DNA of 64,000 nucleotides, from assembly GCF_000633935.1 (NCBI RefSeq), contig NZ_KK214996.1, positions 297,729-361,728 of the forward strand. Reading direction: 5' to 3'. Origin of the DNA: Ectothiorhodospira haloalkaliphila ATCC 51935 (GTDB lineage Bacteria; Pseudomonadota; Gammaproteobacteria; Ectothiorhodospirales; Ectothiorhodospiraceae). The notes under the pieces were generated by a model. The model ran no database searches. It was not told the DNA's origin and was given only the letters and a program-made list of their open reading frames with translations. The first letter of the stretch is position 1, and each line of letters opens with the position of its first letter. A program made the translations under genes and the position numbers. Positions 52,127-61,216 of the stretch are shown piece by piece.

Positions 52127-52182
52127 CCAGATGACCGGAATAATTATGGGGCATCAATGGTTTGCAGCCACCACACAAAACA

Positions 52183-53166
52183 TTACTCGCCTCCCCTCAC
52201 CGCACGAAGGCTGCGACCCTCATCGGCTTCCAGTATCAGGGCCCCATCTTCATCAAAATGGTGTTGCCGCACAGACTCCAGCAATCGCATGAAGGAAAGC
52301 TCCTGATCCATGAGCGGCTCAGCGCAGGCCATTCGGGTACTGGCCAAGGGACCCACTTCCATGGTTTCCCCAGTCAGCTGATAGGCGCCCATATAGCGAT
52401 TGCAAGAAGCGAGTCCCGCCAACCGCTCACCGGGCAGAAAAGCGAGCGTGGCATGTGAGTCTTCCAGCAGGGGCGCCTCATCCATGCTCACCACCTGCCA
52501 TTCATCACCCACGAGCAGATCATGAGGGTCACCCCCGCACCCTCTCACCACGGTTTCGCCCCAGGTGAGCCTCACCTGATCCGGATAGCTCATGCCACTC
52601 ATGCTATCCCGGCAAAGCCCTGACTCAATGCGGATCTCCAGGGGGCCTTCGTTCGTAGGGGCTGCGTAGAGCACGCCTGAGTCATCCCTGACGGCTTCCG
52701 GGGTGGCCAGGGTGAGTTCCCGCTGGCCATAGTCCATGGAAATCTCCAGCGTATCCGGCCCGATTTGCACCAGCCAGCCGGGCTCATTGCCCTGAGCGCG
52801 ATAGGTCGGTGCCTGGGCCATCTGGCAGTCCAGCCGCGTTTCGTCATCCAGCGTGAGTACAGCCTCATCTCCACGGTTCCAGAAGGAGACAGTGTCGCCA
52901 TTCACCGTGCCGGCGTAACGGGCACCGGAGGCAGCGGGCTCGGCTTGAAAGTGGTGAACATGGTTATCCATGACCAGCTCGAGGATTTCTCCCCTTAGGC
53001 GAGTGATCACAGGTATGCCTCCGCAATCCCAGAGCACACTACCGAGCCGGGCTGGGTCCGGCTCAATGCTACCCCCGGCGGGCTCAACCCGATCTTGCTC
53101 TGAGCCACAGCCCACCAGTGCCAAAAGGGATGCGCCGGCAACGCCGACCAGGAACCACTTGTTCAT
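52183..53166 (-). CDS. Lipoprotein with MliC-like and META/HslJ domains
   Basis: 327 residues from ATG 53166 (MNKWFLVGVAGASLLALVGC); the signal ends in lipobox ALVGC, Cys about residue 20. An upstream reading to 53307 would run into the tRNA-Glu terminator. The first domain (about 35-115, VLWDCGG...RYAGTVNGDTVSFWNRGDEAVLTLDDETRLDC) resembles the C-type lysozyme inhibitor MliC. A second part (about 120-200) has the GNEPGWLVQIG type start of COG3650-like lipoproteins. The third (about 220-320) is a META/HslJ domain with GDEWQVVSMDEAP, CNRYMGAYQLTGETMEVGPLASTRMAC. Probably envelope protection; the exact role is unknown. Confidence 0.82.
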   Translation of the reverse strand: MNKWFLVGVAGASLLALVGCGSEQDRVEPAGGSIEPDPARLGSVLWDCGGIPVITRLRGEILELVMDNHVHHFQAEPAASGARYAGTVNGDTVSFWNRGDEAVLTLDDETRLDCQMAQAPTYRAQGNEPGWLVQIGPDTLEISMDYGQRELTLATPEAVRDDSGVLYAAPTNEGPLEIRIESGLCRDSMSGMSYPDQVRLTWGETVVRGCGGDPHDLLVGDEWQVVSMDEAPLLEDSHATLAFLPGERLAGLASCNRYMGAYQLTGETMEVGPLASTRMACAEPLMDQELSFMRLLESVRQHHFDEDGALILEADEGRSLRAVRGGE

Positions 53167-53260
53167 TGAGATGCTCCATCCAGGGAAATCATCTCCCATC
53201 ATACTCGGTGAACAAGTTAAGCCAATGGGAATGCGGTCACGTGACGGAAGATCCATAACG

Positions 53261-53298
53261 AAAAAGGCCCGGATGCCATTGCTGGTCATCCGGGCCTT
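53261..53298 (-). terminator. Rho-independent terminator after tRNA-Glu
   Basis: On the minus strand the perfect 10-bp stem GGCCCGGATG/CATCCGGGCC with an 11-base loop is followed by TTTTTC. It begins 12 bases after the tRNA 3' end. Confidence 0.9.
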
Positions 53299-53309
53299 GA
53301 TCTTCAAGA

Positions 53310-53385
53310 TGGCGTCCCCACGGGGATTCGAACCCCGGTCGCCGCCGTGAAAGGGCGGTGTCCTAGGCCTCTAGACGATGGGGAC
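53310..53385 (-). tRNA. tRNA-Glu(TTC)
   Basis: 76 bases with encoded CCA. It starts GTCCCCATCGTCTAGAGG; the anticodon loop CTTTCAC places TTC at 34-36; the T arm is GGGGTTCGAACCCC. The charged product is used for translation and, in C5-pathway organisms, for 5-aminolevulinate synthesis. It lies near gltX. Confidence 0.98.
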
Positions 53386-53493
53386 TAGAGAAAGCGGGCA
53401 TTCTAGCAGAAAAATTCATTTTTGCCAGAACTTTTTCAAGTGATTTTGAAAGGTCAGGACAAGGCCCTTCAAAACCACCCTCTCAGGTAAAAC

Positions 53494-53685
53494 TCAGTCC
53501 CTAGGCCCCGTTAAAACAACGGTGACCAGTCCAGTGAAGACCAACAGGAAACTGATCGGTACCAACGAGAGAAAATATTTTGCCAGGTCATCGTAACCGG
53601 TGAACAAGGCAGTAAAACCGGTGATCAGGCTGATCAAACAGATCAGCGTTCCGACGAGCATCGAGATCTTGCCTAATCGATACAT
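53494..53685 (-). CDS. Small two-helix membrane protein, unknown
   Basis: 63 residues with two hydrophobic segments (about 8-29, MLVGTLICLISLITGFTALF, and 38-58, YFLSLVPISFLLVFTGLVTVV). AGGAAG lies seven bases before the ATG, which supports translation. It sits between tRNA-Ala and tRNA-Glu on the same strand. No family is recognised. Confidence 0.55.
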   Translation of the reverse strand: MYRLGKISMLVGTLICLISLITGFTALFTGYDDLAKYFLSLVPISFLLVFTGLVTVVLTGPRD

Positions 53686-53717
53686 GCCGGAGCTTCCTGA
53701 TCACCGGGTAAATCATT

Positions 53718-53793
<76 letters not shown>

Positions 53794-53806
53794 GAAGGAG
53801 GTGCGT

Positions 53807-53835
53807 ATATTACTGGCCGTTTCAGGTGTTGTCAA
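53807..53835 (-). promoter_or_regulatory. Sigma70 promoter of tRNA-Ala
   Basis: The minus strand has TTGACA, 17 bases, TAATAT, giving a start about seven bases before the tRNA 5' end. The -35 box overlaps the last codons of gltX. Confidence 0.8.
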
Positions 53836-55237
53836 CAGTTTGTGACTCAATCCATTCAACGGCCTGCTTGATACGCTTGAGGGTGCGCTCCCGACCGAGC
53901 AGATACAGGGTCTGATCGATGGAGGGAGAGACGGAACCCCCGGTTGCCGCCACCCGAAGGGGCTGTGCAACCTTGCCCAATTTTAACTCCAAACGTTCCG
54001 CAACACCACCCACTGTCAGATGAATTGGCTCCGGCTCCCATTCGGCCAGGGCCTCCAGGGCGCCATGCAGGGCCTGCAGCACCGGGGCGGCCTCGGGCTT
54101 GAGGTTCTTGCGGGCCGCCTTGTCGTCGTACTCGTCGAAGTCCTGGTAGAAGTACAGGCTGGCATCTGCCATCTCAACCAGCGTCTTGGCGCGGTCCCGC
54201 TGCACGTCCACCACGTCCCGCAGTGGCGGGTGACCCGAAGGATCCACGTTGCGCTGCCCCATGTGCCAGGAAAGCTGGCGGGCAATGTAGTCGTGGCTCA
54301 GGGTCTTGATGTAATGCTGATTGAGCCACAGCAGCTTTTCCGGATTGATGGCGGAGGCCGAGTGGTTCACATCATCGATATCAAACAGTTCGATGAGTTC
54401 GTCCAGGGTGAAGATCTCCTGATCCCCGTGGGACCAGCCCAGGCGCACCAGATAGTTGATCAGGGCCTCGGGCAGGAAACCGTCGTCCCTGTACTGCATT
54501 ACGCTAACGGCCCCATGGCGCTTGGAGAGCTTGGCACCGTCCGGCCCGAGGATCATGGGCAGGTGGGCGTAACGCGGTGGCTCCACACCCAGGGCCTTGA
54601 GGATGTTGATCTGCCGGGGGGTGTTGTTCAGGTGATCATCCCCGCGGATCACATGGGTGATCTGCATGTCCCAGTCATCCACCACCACGGTGAGGTTGTA
54701 GGTGGGGGTACCGTCGGAACGGGCAATGATCAGGTCATCCAGTTCGCTGTTCTGGAAAGTCACGCGGCCACGCACCATGTCGTCCACGGTGGTCACGCCT
54801 TCCACCGGATTCTTGAAGCGAATCACCGGTTCGACGCCTTCACGGGGCTCCTTGCGTATGCGGCAGCGTCCGTCGTAGCGGGGCTTTTGCTTGCGCGCCA
54901 TCTGTTCCTCACGCATGGCGTCCACTTCTTCCCGGGTGCAGTAACAGCGATAGGCGTGGCCCTCGTCCAACAGGCGTTCCACCACTTCCTTGTAACGGTC
55001 AAATCGTTCGGTCTGGTAGAAGGGACCCTCGTCATACTCCAGGCCCAGCCAGCTCATGCCTTCCAGGATGGCGTTCACCGATTCCGCATTGGATCGAGCC
55101 AGGTCGGTATCCTCGACACGCAGCACGAATTCCCCGCCGTGCTTGCGCGCATACAGCCAGGAGAACAACGCAGTACGGGCGCCACCGATATGGAGATAAC
55201 CTGTCGGGCTCGGGGCGAAACGGGTGCGAACTTTCAT
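53822..55237 (-). CDS. gltX: Glutamyl-tRNA synthetase
   Basis: Charges tRNA-Glu. 471 residues, class I. HIGH motif in [18 protein letters not shown]; the zinc-binding region is [11 protein letters not shown]... ; [35 protein letters not shown] motif as KLSKRHG; a C-terminal anticodon-binding domain. ATG start with a GAGGGA-like site upstream. It is followed closely by tRNA-Ala and tRNA-Glu. Confidence 0.97.
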   Translation of the reverse strand: MKVRTRFAPSPTGYLHIGGARTALFSWLYARKHGGEFVLRVEDTDLARSNAESVNAILEGMSWLGLEYDEGPFYQTERFDRYKEVVERLLDEGHAYRCYCTREEVDAMREEQMARKQKPRYDGRCRIRKEPREGVEPVIRFKNPVEGVTTVDDMVRGRVTFQNSELDDLIIARSDGTPTYNLTVVVDDWDMQITHVIRGDDHLNNTPRQINILKALGVEPPRYAHLPMILGPDGAKLSKRHGAVSVMQYRDDGFLPEALINYLVRLGWSHGDQEIFTLDELIELFDIDDVNHSASAINPEKLLWLNQHYIKTLSHDYIARQLSWHMGQRNVDPSGHPPLRDVVDVQRDRAKTLVEMADASLYFYQDFDEYDDKAARKNLKPEAAPVLQALHGALEALAEWEPEPIHLTVGGVAERLELKLGKVAQPLRVAATGGSVSPSIDQTLYLLGRERTLKRIKQAVEWIESQTVDNT

Positions 55238-55315
55238 GGAGTCCCTCGGTTGTGGGGTTAGCTATCAAGCCGCATAGAGTAGCAGAGGGCTCGGGTGGCT
55301 TCATCATGGCCAACT

Positions 55316-55344
55316 GCCCCGGATCAAGTTTCGATCCGGGGCAG
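55316..55344 (-). terminator. Hairpin downstream of cobS
   Basis: TGCCCCGGATCAA-GTTT-CGATCCGGGGCA forms a stem of about 11 base pairs, 2 bases after the cobS stop, between cobS and gltX. No T-run is seen on the minus strand, so it may end or protect the cobalamin message. Confidence 0.55.
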
Positions 55345-55346
55345 GC

Positions 55347-56096
55347 TCAGATCATCAGCACCACGGCCACCAGCACGCCCGTCTCCACACATTCCGCCAG
55401 GGCCCCCGCAGTATCCCCGGTGGTACCGCCGATGCGGTGACGCATCCAGGCACGACCGAGGATGAACACCAGGCCGGCACCCACCAGGGCCCACGCCCCC
55501 GCCCAGCCCAGCCCCAGTCCCAGCGGCACCGCCAGGACAGCCAGGGCCACCATGACAGTGACCACCCACGCCGCCGACCGAGGGAAATGTTCAGCCAGCA
55601 GACTGCCCATGCCACCGGGGCGCACATAGTCGGTGGTCAAAAACAGCAGCGGCAAGGCAGCCCGCCCCAACAGGGGCGCCAGGACCAGCGCCATCCAGGC
55701 CCCCTGCCCCAGCAGTGCCAGCAACTCCAGTACAGCGGCGAACTTGACCAGCAGCACCAGAATCAGAGCGGTCACGCCGGCGGGCCCGCAACGGGGATCC
55801 TTCATGATCTCCAGGGTGCGCTCGCGGTCGCCCAACCCGCCAATCCAGGCGTCGGCGGTATCGGCCAGGCCATCCATGTGCATCAGGCCGGTGAGCATCA
55901 CCCAGGCGACGATGATCAAGGCCGCGACCAGCACTCCCTCGCCCAGGCCCCAGGCCAGGGCCGCCAGGCACAGGCCCATCAGCAGTCCCACCGTGGGGTA
56001 ATGCAACAGCGACTGCCCCACCTGCCGATCGGTGGGGTTGTTCCAGGAGACGGGAAAACGGGTGAGAAAACGCAGGGCCACCAGGAAAGGCTTCAT
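55347..56096 (-). CDS. cobS: Adenosylcobinamide-GDP ribazoletransferase (cobalamin synthase)
   Basis: Final joining of adenosylcobinamide-GDP with alpha-ribazole in the inner membrane. 249 residues, several membrane helices. MKPFLVALRFLTRFPV at the N-terminus and the conserved acidic MHMDGLADTADAWIGG with MKDPRCGPAGV form the active site. ATGA overlap with the upstream cobC. Last gene of the operon; no terminator hairpin is evident, but a G-rich GATCCGGGGCAG and its complement surround AAGTTTC at 55317-55343. Confidence 0.96.
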   Translation of the reverse strand: MKPFLVALRFLTRFPVSWNNPTDRQVGQSLLHYPTVGLLMGLCLAALAWGLGEGVLVAALIIVAWVMLTGLMHMDGLADTADAWIGGLGDRERTLEIMKDPRCGPAGVTALILVLLVKFAAVLELLALLGQGAWMALVLAPLLGRAALPLLFLTTDYVRPGGMGSLLAEHFPRSAAWVVTVMVALAVLAVPLGLGLGWAGAWALVGAGLVFILGRAWMRHRIGGTTGDTAGALAECVETGVLVAVVLMI

Positions 56097-56716
56097 GAGT
56101 GATCTCCGGCGGTTGCTTCCATCTCCACGGCCCCCAGGGCACTGACCCCACTGACCTGCCCCTCATCCTCCAGATGAATGCGGTAGACGCAGGCATGGGG
56201 CACATCCAGTTTCAGCAGATCCGAGAGAGGGCGTTGCTGCACATGGAGCAGGATCAGCCGGATCACCCCGCCATGGGTGACCAGCAATTGAGGTCCCGCC
56301 TCCACCCTCGCCAGGGCCTCTTGCCAGGCCTGCAACACCCGCTCACGGAAATCCACCAAGGGCTCGGCCCCCGGCGGGATGTGGTTCAGCGGATCCTGCC
56401 AGAATTTCCCCAGGGCCTCGGGCTCGCTCTCCATGAGATCCGCCGCAGTGCGACCCTCCCAGGTGCCGAAATGCATCTCCCGCAGCCGCGACTCCTCCTG
56501 TAGCGGTATGCCCGCATCCCGGGACCAGTCTCGCGCCGGCGCCAGACAGCGTCGCAAGGGGGAGCTGATGATCTGTTGCCAGGGGCCGTGCCGATCATGG
56601 CCGGCCTGCATCCGGGCCCGCCCCAGATCCGTGAGGGCATCATCCAGGCTGCCGCGAAAGGCGAAACCACCTGTGGTCTCGCCGTGACGCATGAGGTCGA
56701 TATAGGAAGAAGACAC
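56093..56716 (-). CDS. cobC: Alpha-ribazole phosphatase (histidine phosphatase family)
   Basis: Removes phosphate from alpha-ribazole-5'-phosphate or its cobalamin form in nucleotide-loop assembly. 207 residues. The phospho-histidine is in LMRHGETTGG, supporting residues in SSPLRRC, HFGTWEGRT and LVTHGGVIRL. Histidine phosphatases are a broad family; assignment to CobC rests on being between cobT (2 bases away) and cobS (4-base overlap). Confidence 0.92.
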   Translation of the reverse strand: MSSSYIDLMRHGETTGGFAFRGSLDDALTDLGRARMQAGHDRHGPWQQIISSPLRRCLAPARDWSRDAGIPLQEESRLREMHFGTWEGRTAADLMESEPEALGKFWQDPLNHIPPGAEPLVDFRERVLQAWQEALARVEAGPQLLVTHGGVIRLILLHVQQRPLSDLLKLDVPHACVYRIHLEDEGQVSGVSALGAVEMEATAGDHS

Positions 56717-56718
56717 GC

Positions 56719-57777
56719 TCAGTCGGGCTCCGATACCTGGGCCTCGTCAAAGGTGGCCATGCGACCATGCAGATCACAGGCCAAGCGCAGCAGGGGTACG
56801 GCGGTGGCGGCACCGCTGGCCTCGCCCAGTCGCATGCCCAGATCCAGCAGAGGATCGGCTGCCAGGGACGACAGCACGTGACGATGACCCGGCTCGGCCG
56901 AGGCATGACCAAAGATCATCCAGTTGCGGGCACTGGGACAGATGCGCGCCGTGGCCAGGGCCGCAGCGGAACTGATGAAACCGTCCACCATGATGGGCAT
57001 CCCCATCTGGGCGCAGGCCAGATAGGCACCGCTCATGGCGGCGATCTCGAAGCCCCCCAGACGACGAAGGCATTCCACCGGATCTTCCAGGTGGTCCCTG
57101 TGGAAGGCCAGAGCCCGGCGCAGCACATCGGCCTTGTGGCTGACCCCGGCCACGTCCAGCCCCGTGCCGGGGCCCGCCAGCTCGCGGGGGTCCAGCCCCA
57201 TGAGGGCGCAGGCCAGCCCAGCGGCGGCGGTGGTGTTGCCGATGCCCATCTCGCCGGCAATGTAGAGTTCGGTCCCCGCCAGGCGTGCCCGCTCGGCGCT
57301 GTGACGGCCTGCGTTCATGGCCAGGGCCAGTTGATGTATGTCCATGGCCGGCGCATCGACAAAATTCGCGGTGCCCGGACCCACGCGCACGTCCAGCACC
57401 CCTTCCAGGGGGCCGGTATCGGTGACGGTGCCCAGATTGATCACCTCAAGTTGGGCGTCCAGGGATCGAGCCAGTACGCTGATGGCCGCTCCACCCCGGG
57501 CAAAGTTGCGCACCATCTCCGCTGTCACCGATTGGGGGAACCGTGAGATCCCTTCGGCCGCCACGCCGTGGTCGCCGGCGAAGATGCTGATCTGCACCTT
57601 ATCCACGCGGGGCGTGGCGCTGCCCTGCATGCCGGCCAGGCGGCAGGCCAGGGGTTCCAGCAGGCCCAGCGAGCCCAGGGGTTTGGTCAGGCGCGTCTGG
57701 CGTTCTTCCGCATCCAGGCGGGCCTGTTCGTCGATATCGGCAGCAGGCACCTGCAGCCAGGGGGTTTCATGATTCAA
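56719..57777 (-). CDS. cobT: Nicotinate-nucleotide:dimethylbenzimidazole phosphoribosyltransferase
   Basis: Activates the lower-ligand base by forming alpha-ribazole phosphate. 352 residues. Blocks include KPLGSLGLLEPLACRLAGMQ, FAGDHGVAAEGISRFPQSVT, GEMGIGNTTAAAGLACALMG, GGFEIAAMSGAYL and, at the C-terminus, LGMRLGEASGAATAVPLLR, where the catalytic glutamate sits. It overlaps cobU by 4 bases. Confidence 0.97.
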   Translation of the reverse strand: MNHETPWLQVPAADIDEQARLDAEERQTRLTKPLGSLGLLEPLACRLAGMQGSATPRVDKVQISIFAGDHGVAAEGISRFPQSVTAEMVRNFARGGAAISVLARSLDAQLEVINLGTVTDTGPLEGVLDVRVGPGTANFVDAPAMDIHQLALAMNAGRHSAERARLAGTELYIAGEMGIGNTTAAAGLACALMGLDPRELAGPGTGLDVAGVSHKADVLRRALAFHRDHLEDPVECLRRLGGFEIAAMSGAYLACAQMGMPIMVDGFISSAAALATARICPSARNWMIFGHASAEPGHRHVLSSLAADPLLDLGMRLGEASGAATAVPLLRLACDLHGRMATFDEAQVSEPD

Positions 57778-58298
57778 AGACTTTCTCCTTTCAGTACCAG
57801 GGGCAGGCCGGCCACGGTCAACACCACGCGGTCGCTGCGCGCCGCCACGGCCTGATGAAGCCGGCCGGCTTCGTCACAAAAACGTCGGGTCAGCTCTCCC
57901 ATGGGGACAATGCCCATGCTGGTCTCATTGCTGACCATGATCAGGTGTCCGGGCAGTGCCGGCAGTGCTTCCAGGAAACGGGTCTGTTCCTGGCGGCAGG
58001 TGTCCTCCTCCTCGTCCCAGAGCAGGTGGGTGAGCCACAAAGTCAGGCAATCCACCAGCAGGCAGTGGCCGGGCCGGGCGTGTTGGTGAAGCACATCGGC
58101 CAGTTCGGCACCCGCCTCCACCAGGCCCCAGTCATCCGGACGGCGGTCCTGGTGATGCTGGATGCGTTGGCGCATCTCCTCGTCATCACGCATCCGGGCG
58201 GTGGCCACATAGGTCACCGGCAAACCACTCTCCAATGCCAGGCGTTCAGCCAGGGCGCTCTTGCCGGAGCGAACGCCACCGAGGATCAGTTCTTTCAT
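57774..58298 (-). CDS. cobU: Adenosylcobinamide kinase / guanylyltransferase
   Basis: Bifunctional enzyme making adenosylcobinamide-GDP. 174 residues from ATG 58298 ([15 protein letters not shown]), which overlaps the cobQ stop as TGATG; a reading from 58316 adds six residues. Walker A GGVRSGKS, the guanylylated histidine region HHQDRRPDDW, DCLTLWLTHLL and SNETSMGIVPMGELTRRFCDEAGRLHQ are typical. Confidence 0.97.
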   Translation of the reverse strand: MKELILGGVRSGKSALAERLALESGLPVTYVATARMRDDEEMRQRIQHHQDRRPDDWGLVEAGAELADVLHQHARPGHCLLVDCLTLWLTHLLWDEEEDTCRQEQTRFLEALPALPGHLIMVSNETSMGIVPMGELTRRFCDEAGRLHQAVAARSDRVVLTVAGLPLVLKGESL

Positions 58299-59770
58299 CA
58301 GTTTGACTCCAGCCACTCCAGAATCCGGGCCATATCCAGATGTGTTTCCACCGCATCGGCCAGTTGCTCGAAACCAGCCTCCCGGTCATCGGACAGGTCC
58401 CTGCCCTCAACGGCATCCAGCCCAGCCCAGGCGAGCAGGGAACTGAGGGCCTCGCCACGATCAAAAAGGCCATGAACATAGGTGCCCATCACCTGGCCGT
58501 CGTCCGACAAGGCCCCATCCGGGCCATGGCTCAGTTGTGTTGCCGGCCTGGCCAGGGCCGCTCCGCGACTCACCCCGGCGTGGATCTCGTAACCTTCCAG
58601 GGGCGCGCCATCATGCAGATGTCCCTGCACCTGGCGCAGTTGCTTGCCCTGAGCCAGGGTGGTTTCCATCTCCAGCAGACCCAGGCCATTGCTGCTGCCC
58701 GACTCTCCTTCCACACCTTCAGGGTCGTGGAGCAACTGCCCCAGCATCTGAAAACCACCGCAGATGCCCAGCAGGCGGCCGCCATAACGCAGGTGTCGGA
58801 AGATGTCCTTCACCCAGTCCTGTTGATGCAGCCAGGCAAGATCCGCACGCACGGCCTTGGATCCGGGCAGGATGATCAGGTCCGCAGGCGGCAGGGTTTC
58901 CCCTGGCCCAACCCAGACAAGATTCACCCGGGGATGCAGCCTCAGGGGATCGAAGTCGGTATGGTTGCTGATGCGGGGCAGCACAGGCACCACCACATTC
59001 AAGGCCGGCTCGCCCTGCGGGCCGCCTTTTACCGGTATATCGGGCGCCTCGGGCAGCCCATCCTCCGCTTCCAGGTACAGCCCCTTGAGGTACGGCAGCA
59101 CGCCCAGTACCGGCTTGCCGGTCTCTCGCTCCAGCCATTCCAGGCCCGACTCCAGCAATCGGATATCGCCGCGAAAACGATTGATCACGAAACCCACCAC
59201 CCGCCGACGCTCGGACTCGGACAACAGCGCCAGCGTGCCCACCAAATGAGCGAACACACCGCCACGGTCGATATCCGCCACCAGGATCACCGGGCAATCC
59301 ACCGCCTCGGCAAAGCCCATGTTGGCGATATCCCCCTCGCGCAGGTTGATCTCTGCCGGGGAGCCGGCACCCTCCACCAGCACCGCGTCGTACCGGGCCC
59401 CAAGACGCTCATGGGCAGCCACCACCCGGCCCAGCAACTCCGGCTTCAGACGTTGGTAGTCGCCTGCGTTGGACAGGGTCAGGGGCTGGCCATCCAGGAT
59501 CACCTGGGCCCCCTGATCCGAACAGGGCTTGAGCAGCACCGGATTCATGTCGGTATGAGGCGCCACCCGGCAGGCCGCAGCCTGCACCGCCTGTGCCCGT
59601 CCGATCTCTCCACCCTCGGGGGTAACGGCACTATTCAGGGCCATGTTCTGGGGCTTGAAGGGAGCCACCGCCAGGCCACGCCTTACCAGGGCACGCCCCA
59701 GAGCGGTCACCAGGGTGCTTTTGCCCGCATCGGAGGTGGTGCCCTGGATCATCAGGGTGCCCCGGCTCAT
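58298..59770 (-). CDS. cobQ: Cobyric acid synthase
   Basis: Amidates the b, d, e and g side chains of adenosylcobyrinic diamide using glutamine. 490 residues from ATG 59770 ([18 protein letters not shown]), which forms an ATGA overlap with the upstream gene; a longer start at 59821 is possible but less likely. The ATP-binding domain has [12 protein letters not shown] and [14 protein letters not shown]; the glutaminase domain has the nucleophile in [11 protein letters not shown] and YVHGLFD near the end. Confidence 0.97.
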   Translation of the reverse strand: MSRGTLMIQGTTSDAGKSTLVTALGRALVRRGLAVAPFKPQNMALNSAVTPEGGEIGRAQAVQAAACRVAPHTDMNPVLLKPCSDQGAQVILDGQPLTLSNAGDYQRLKPELLGRVVAAHERLGARYDAVLVEGAGSPAEINLREGDIANMGFAEAVDCPVILVADIDRGGVFAHLVGTLALLSESERRRVVGFVINRFRGDIRLLESGLEWLERETGKPVLGVLPYLKGLYLEAEDGLPEAPDIPVKGGPQGEPALNVVVPVLPRISNHTDFDPLRLHPRVNLVWVGPGETLPPADLIILPGSKAVRADLAWLHQQDWVKDIFRHLRYGGRLLGICGGFQMLGQLLHDPEGVEGESGSSNGLGLLEMETTLAQGKQLRQVQGHLHDGAPLEGYEIHAGVSRGAALARPATQLSHGPDGALSDDGQVMGTYVHGLFDRGEALSSLLAWAGLDAVEGRDLSDDREAGFEQLADAVETHLDMARILEWLESN

Positions 59771-60813
59771 GCGCCGTTTTCCCGAAGCGTTTCCGAGAGG
59801 GCCTCTTCCAGGCGTTGCCACTGCTGCTCATTGGCTGGCAGGCCGAAACGCAGGCTGAGCGGCTCGGTGAACAACCGGGTGAGGATGCCCTGGCGCCGCA
59901 ACGCCTGGTGAAGCTCCCGCGCTTGGTCGGTGCGTATCCACTGAAACAGGGAAGTGCCGCCATCGGGCGGCAGGCCGTGAGTATCCAGGCAATCCCTGAG
60001 CCGTGCCCCGGCCTCATAAAGGCTCAAGCGGGTCTGCTCCTGCCAGTCGAGATCCTCCAGGGCCTGGGTGGCCACCCAGCGCGAGGGCCCGGTCACGGTC
60101 CAGGGCCCCAGGGCGGCAGCCAGGCGCTGGCGGATATCCGCCTCGGCAAAGACAAACCCCACCCGGGCACCGGCCAGGCCGAAAAACTTGCCCAGGGAAC
60201 GCAGTACGATCAGGCCCGGCTGGGGGCAGATGGGGGCCAGACTGCGCTCCGGTGTGGCGTCCATGAAGGCTTCGTCGATAATCAGCCAGCCGCCCTTGTC
60301 TGCCAGACGCTGATGCCAGGACTGCAGACGAGCGGGACCGAACAGGGCCCCGGTGGGGTTGTTGGGATGCACCAGCAGGAGCACATCCAGTGCAGGCAGA
60401 TGCTCTTCGATGCTCTCCGGCGCCAGGGCCCGCACCGTGTGACCGGCCCTCTCCCACGCATGGGCATGCTCAGCATAGCTGGGGTGCAGCACGCCTACGC
60501 ACCGTCCTGGCTTCAGCAAGGTGGGCAGGGCCTGAATGGCTGCCTGGGAGCCGGCCACGGGCAGCACGGCAGGGCTCCCATAATAATGTTTCGCGGCCGC
60601 CTCCAGGCCATCCTCCTCTTCCGGCAGACGCACCCAGTGCGCGCCGGGTACGGGGGGCACCGGCCAGCCATTGGGATTGATGCCGGTGGACAGATCCAGC
60701 CATTCCTCCAGGGGAATGCCCTCTTCCCGGGCTGCTGCACGCAGACGTCCCCCGTGTGGCAGGAAGGGTGCCAAGGGTGAGCCTGCCGGGTTGTCTGCGT
60801 TGGATTGGGTCAA
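59767..60813 (-). CDS. cobD: Threonine-phosphate decarboxylase
   Basis: PLP enzyme making (R)-1-aminopropan-2-ol phosphate, the linker attached by CbiB. 348 residues. [35 protein letters not shown] at the N-terminus, [10 protein letters not shown], the PLP lysine in [16 protein letters not shown] and a C-terminal arginine region [16 protein letters not shown]. Called cobC in the Pseudomonas scheme. It overlaps cobQ by 4 bases. A 403-bp repeat region separates it from cbiB upstream. Confidence 0.94.
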   Translation of the reverse strand: MTQSNADNPAGSPLAPFLPHGGRLRAAAREEGIPLEEWLDLSTGINPNGWPVPPVPGAHWVRLPEEEDGLEAAAKHYYGSPAVLPVAGSQAAIQALPTLLKPGRCVGVLHPSYAEHAHAWERAGHTVRALAPESIEEHLPALDVLLLVHPNNPTGALFGPARLQSWHQRLADKGGWLIIDEAFMDATPERSLAPICPQPGLIVLRSLGKFFGLAGARVGFVFAEADIRQRLAAALGPWTVTGPSRWVATQALEDLDWQEQTRLSLYEAGARLRDCLDTHGLPPDGGTSLFQWIRTDQARELHQALRRQGILTRLFTEPLSLRFGLPANEQQWQRLEEALSETLRENGA

Positions 60814-60941
60814 GCGTGTCAGCCTCCAGATCAGTGCGAAACGGCATCCTTTGAAACGGCATCCTTTGATGAGGGAGACCTTGGGGCGCCCCCGACATCC
60901 TGATACTTCAGAGCCCTTGTAAAAACCGCTTTGGCTGCGGC

Positions 60942-60978
60942 AATCCCCCGTGGGAGCGGCCCTCGGCCGCGAATGGCT
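60942..60978. repeat. REP-like unit, left
   Basis: 37 bases, AATCCCCCGTGGGAGCGGCC and onward, with internal hairpin GCGGCC-CTC-GGCCGC and the tail GAATGGCT. It is a near-identical inverted partner of 61157-61193. The GTGGGAGCGGCC start resembles REP sequences of pseudomonads. Confidence 0.82.
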
Positions 60979-61014
60979 GAGTCATCGGCCGCCGCCCCGA
61001 CCTGAGACCGGAGT

Positions 61015-61131
61015 GGACCTCGGGGGGACCGGGTTCCTTACAGCGGGACGCCGTGAACACATCCATGTAGGCTCTGCAGCCGCTTCCCGCGGCTGAAGCC
61101 CGCTTACAGGAACCCGCTCCCCCCGAGGTCC
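61015..61131. repeat. Nested palindromic element, copy 2
   Basis: Arms 61015-61047 and 61099-61131 (33 bases each) pair with four mismatches, again with the TTACAG internal loop. The core (GGGACGCCGTGAA, ACATCC, TGTAGGCT) matches copy 1 at 11733. The outer arms (GGACCTCGGGGGG...) and the inner hairpin (CAGCCGC-N5-GCGGCTG) differ from copy 1 but remain self-complementary. Confidence 0.85.
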
Positions 61132-61156
61132 GGACAGTCCGGAGTCTTTTTCGAAA

Positions 61157-61193
61157 AGCCATTCGCGGCCAAGGGCCGCTCCCACAGGGGGTT
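61157..61193. repeat. REP-like unit, right (inverted)
   Basis: AGCCATTCGCGGCC and onward, internal hairpin GCGGCC-AAG-GGCCGC, ending CCCACAGGGGGTT. It is the inverted partner of 60942-60978 with about three mismatches. Confidence 0.82.
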
Positions 61194-61216
61194 GGCGGGG
61201 CAATCATCTGGCCTCA

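Larger units (their letters stand above)
60814..61216. other. 403-bp gap inside the cobalamin cluster, filled by a composite repeat
   Basis: No gene is visible between cobD and cbiB. The central part (60942-61193) is a composite of REP-like units around a nested palindrome. Near 60840-60870 the sequence GAAACGGCATCCTTT occurs twice in tandem (15-base unit). Confidence 0.8.

Noticed and set aside
60942-61193. Insertion sequence
   Set aside because: Inverted ends are present but there is no transposase frame and no target duplication; it is better described as REP-type repeats.
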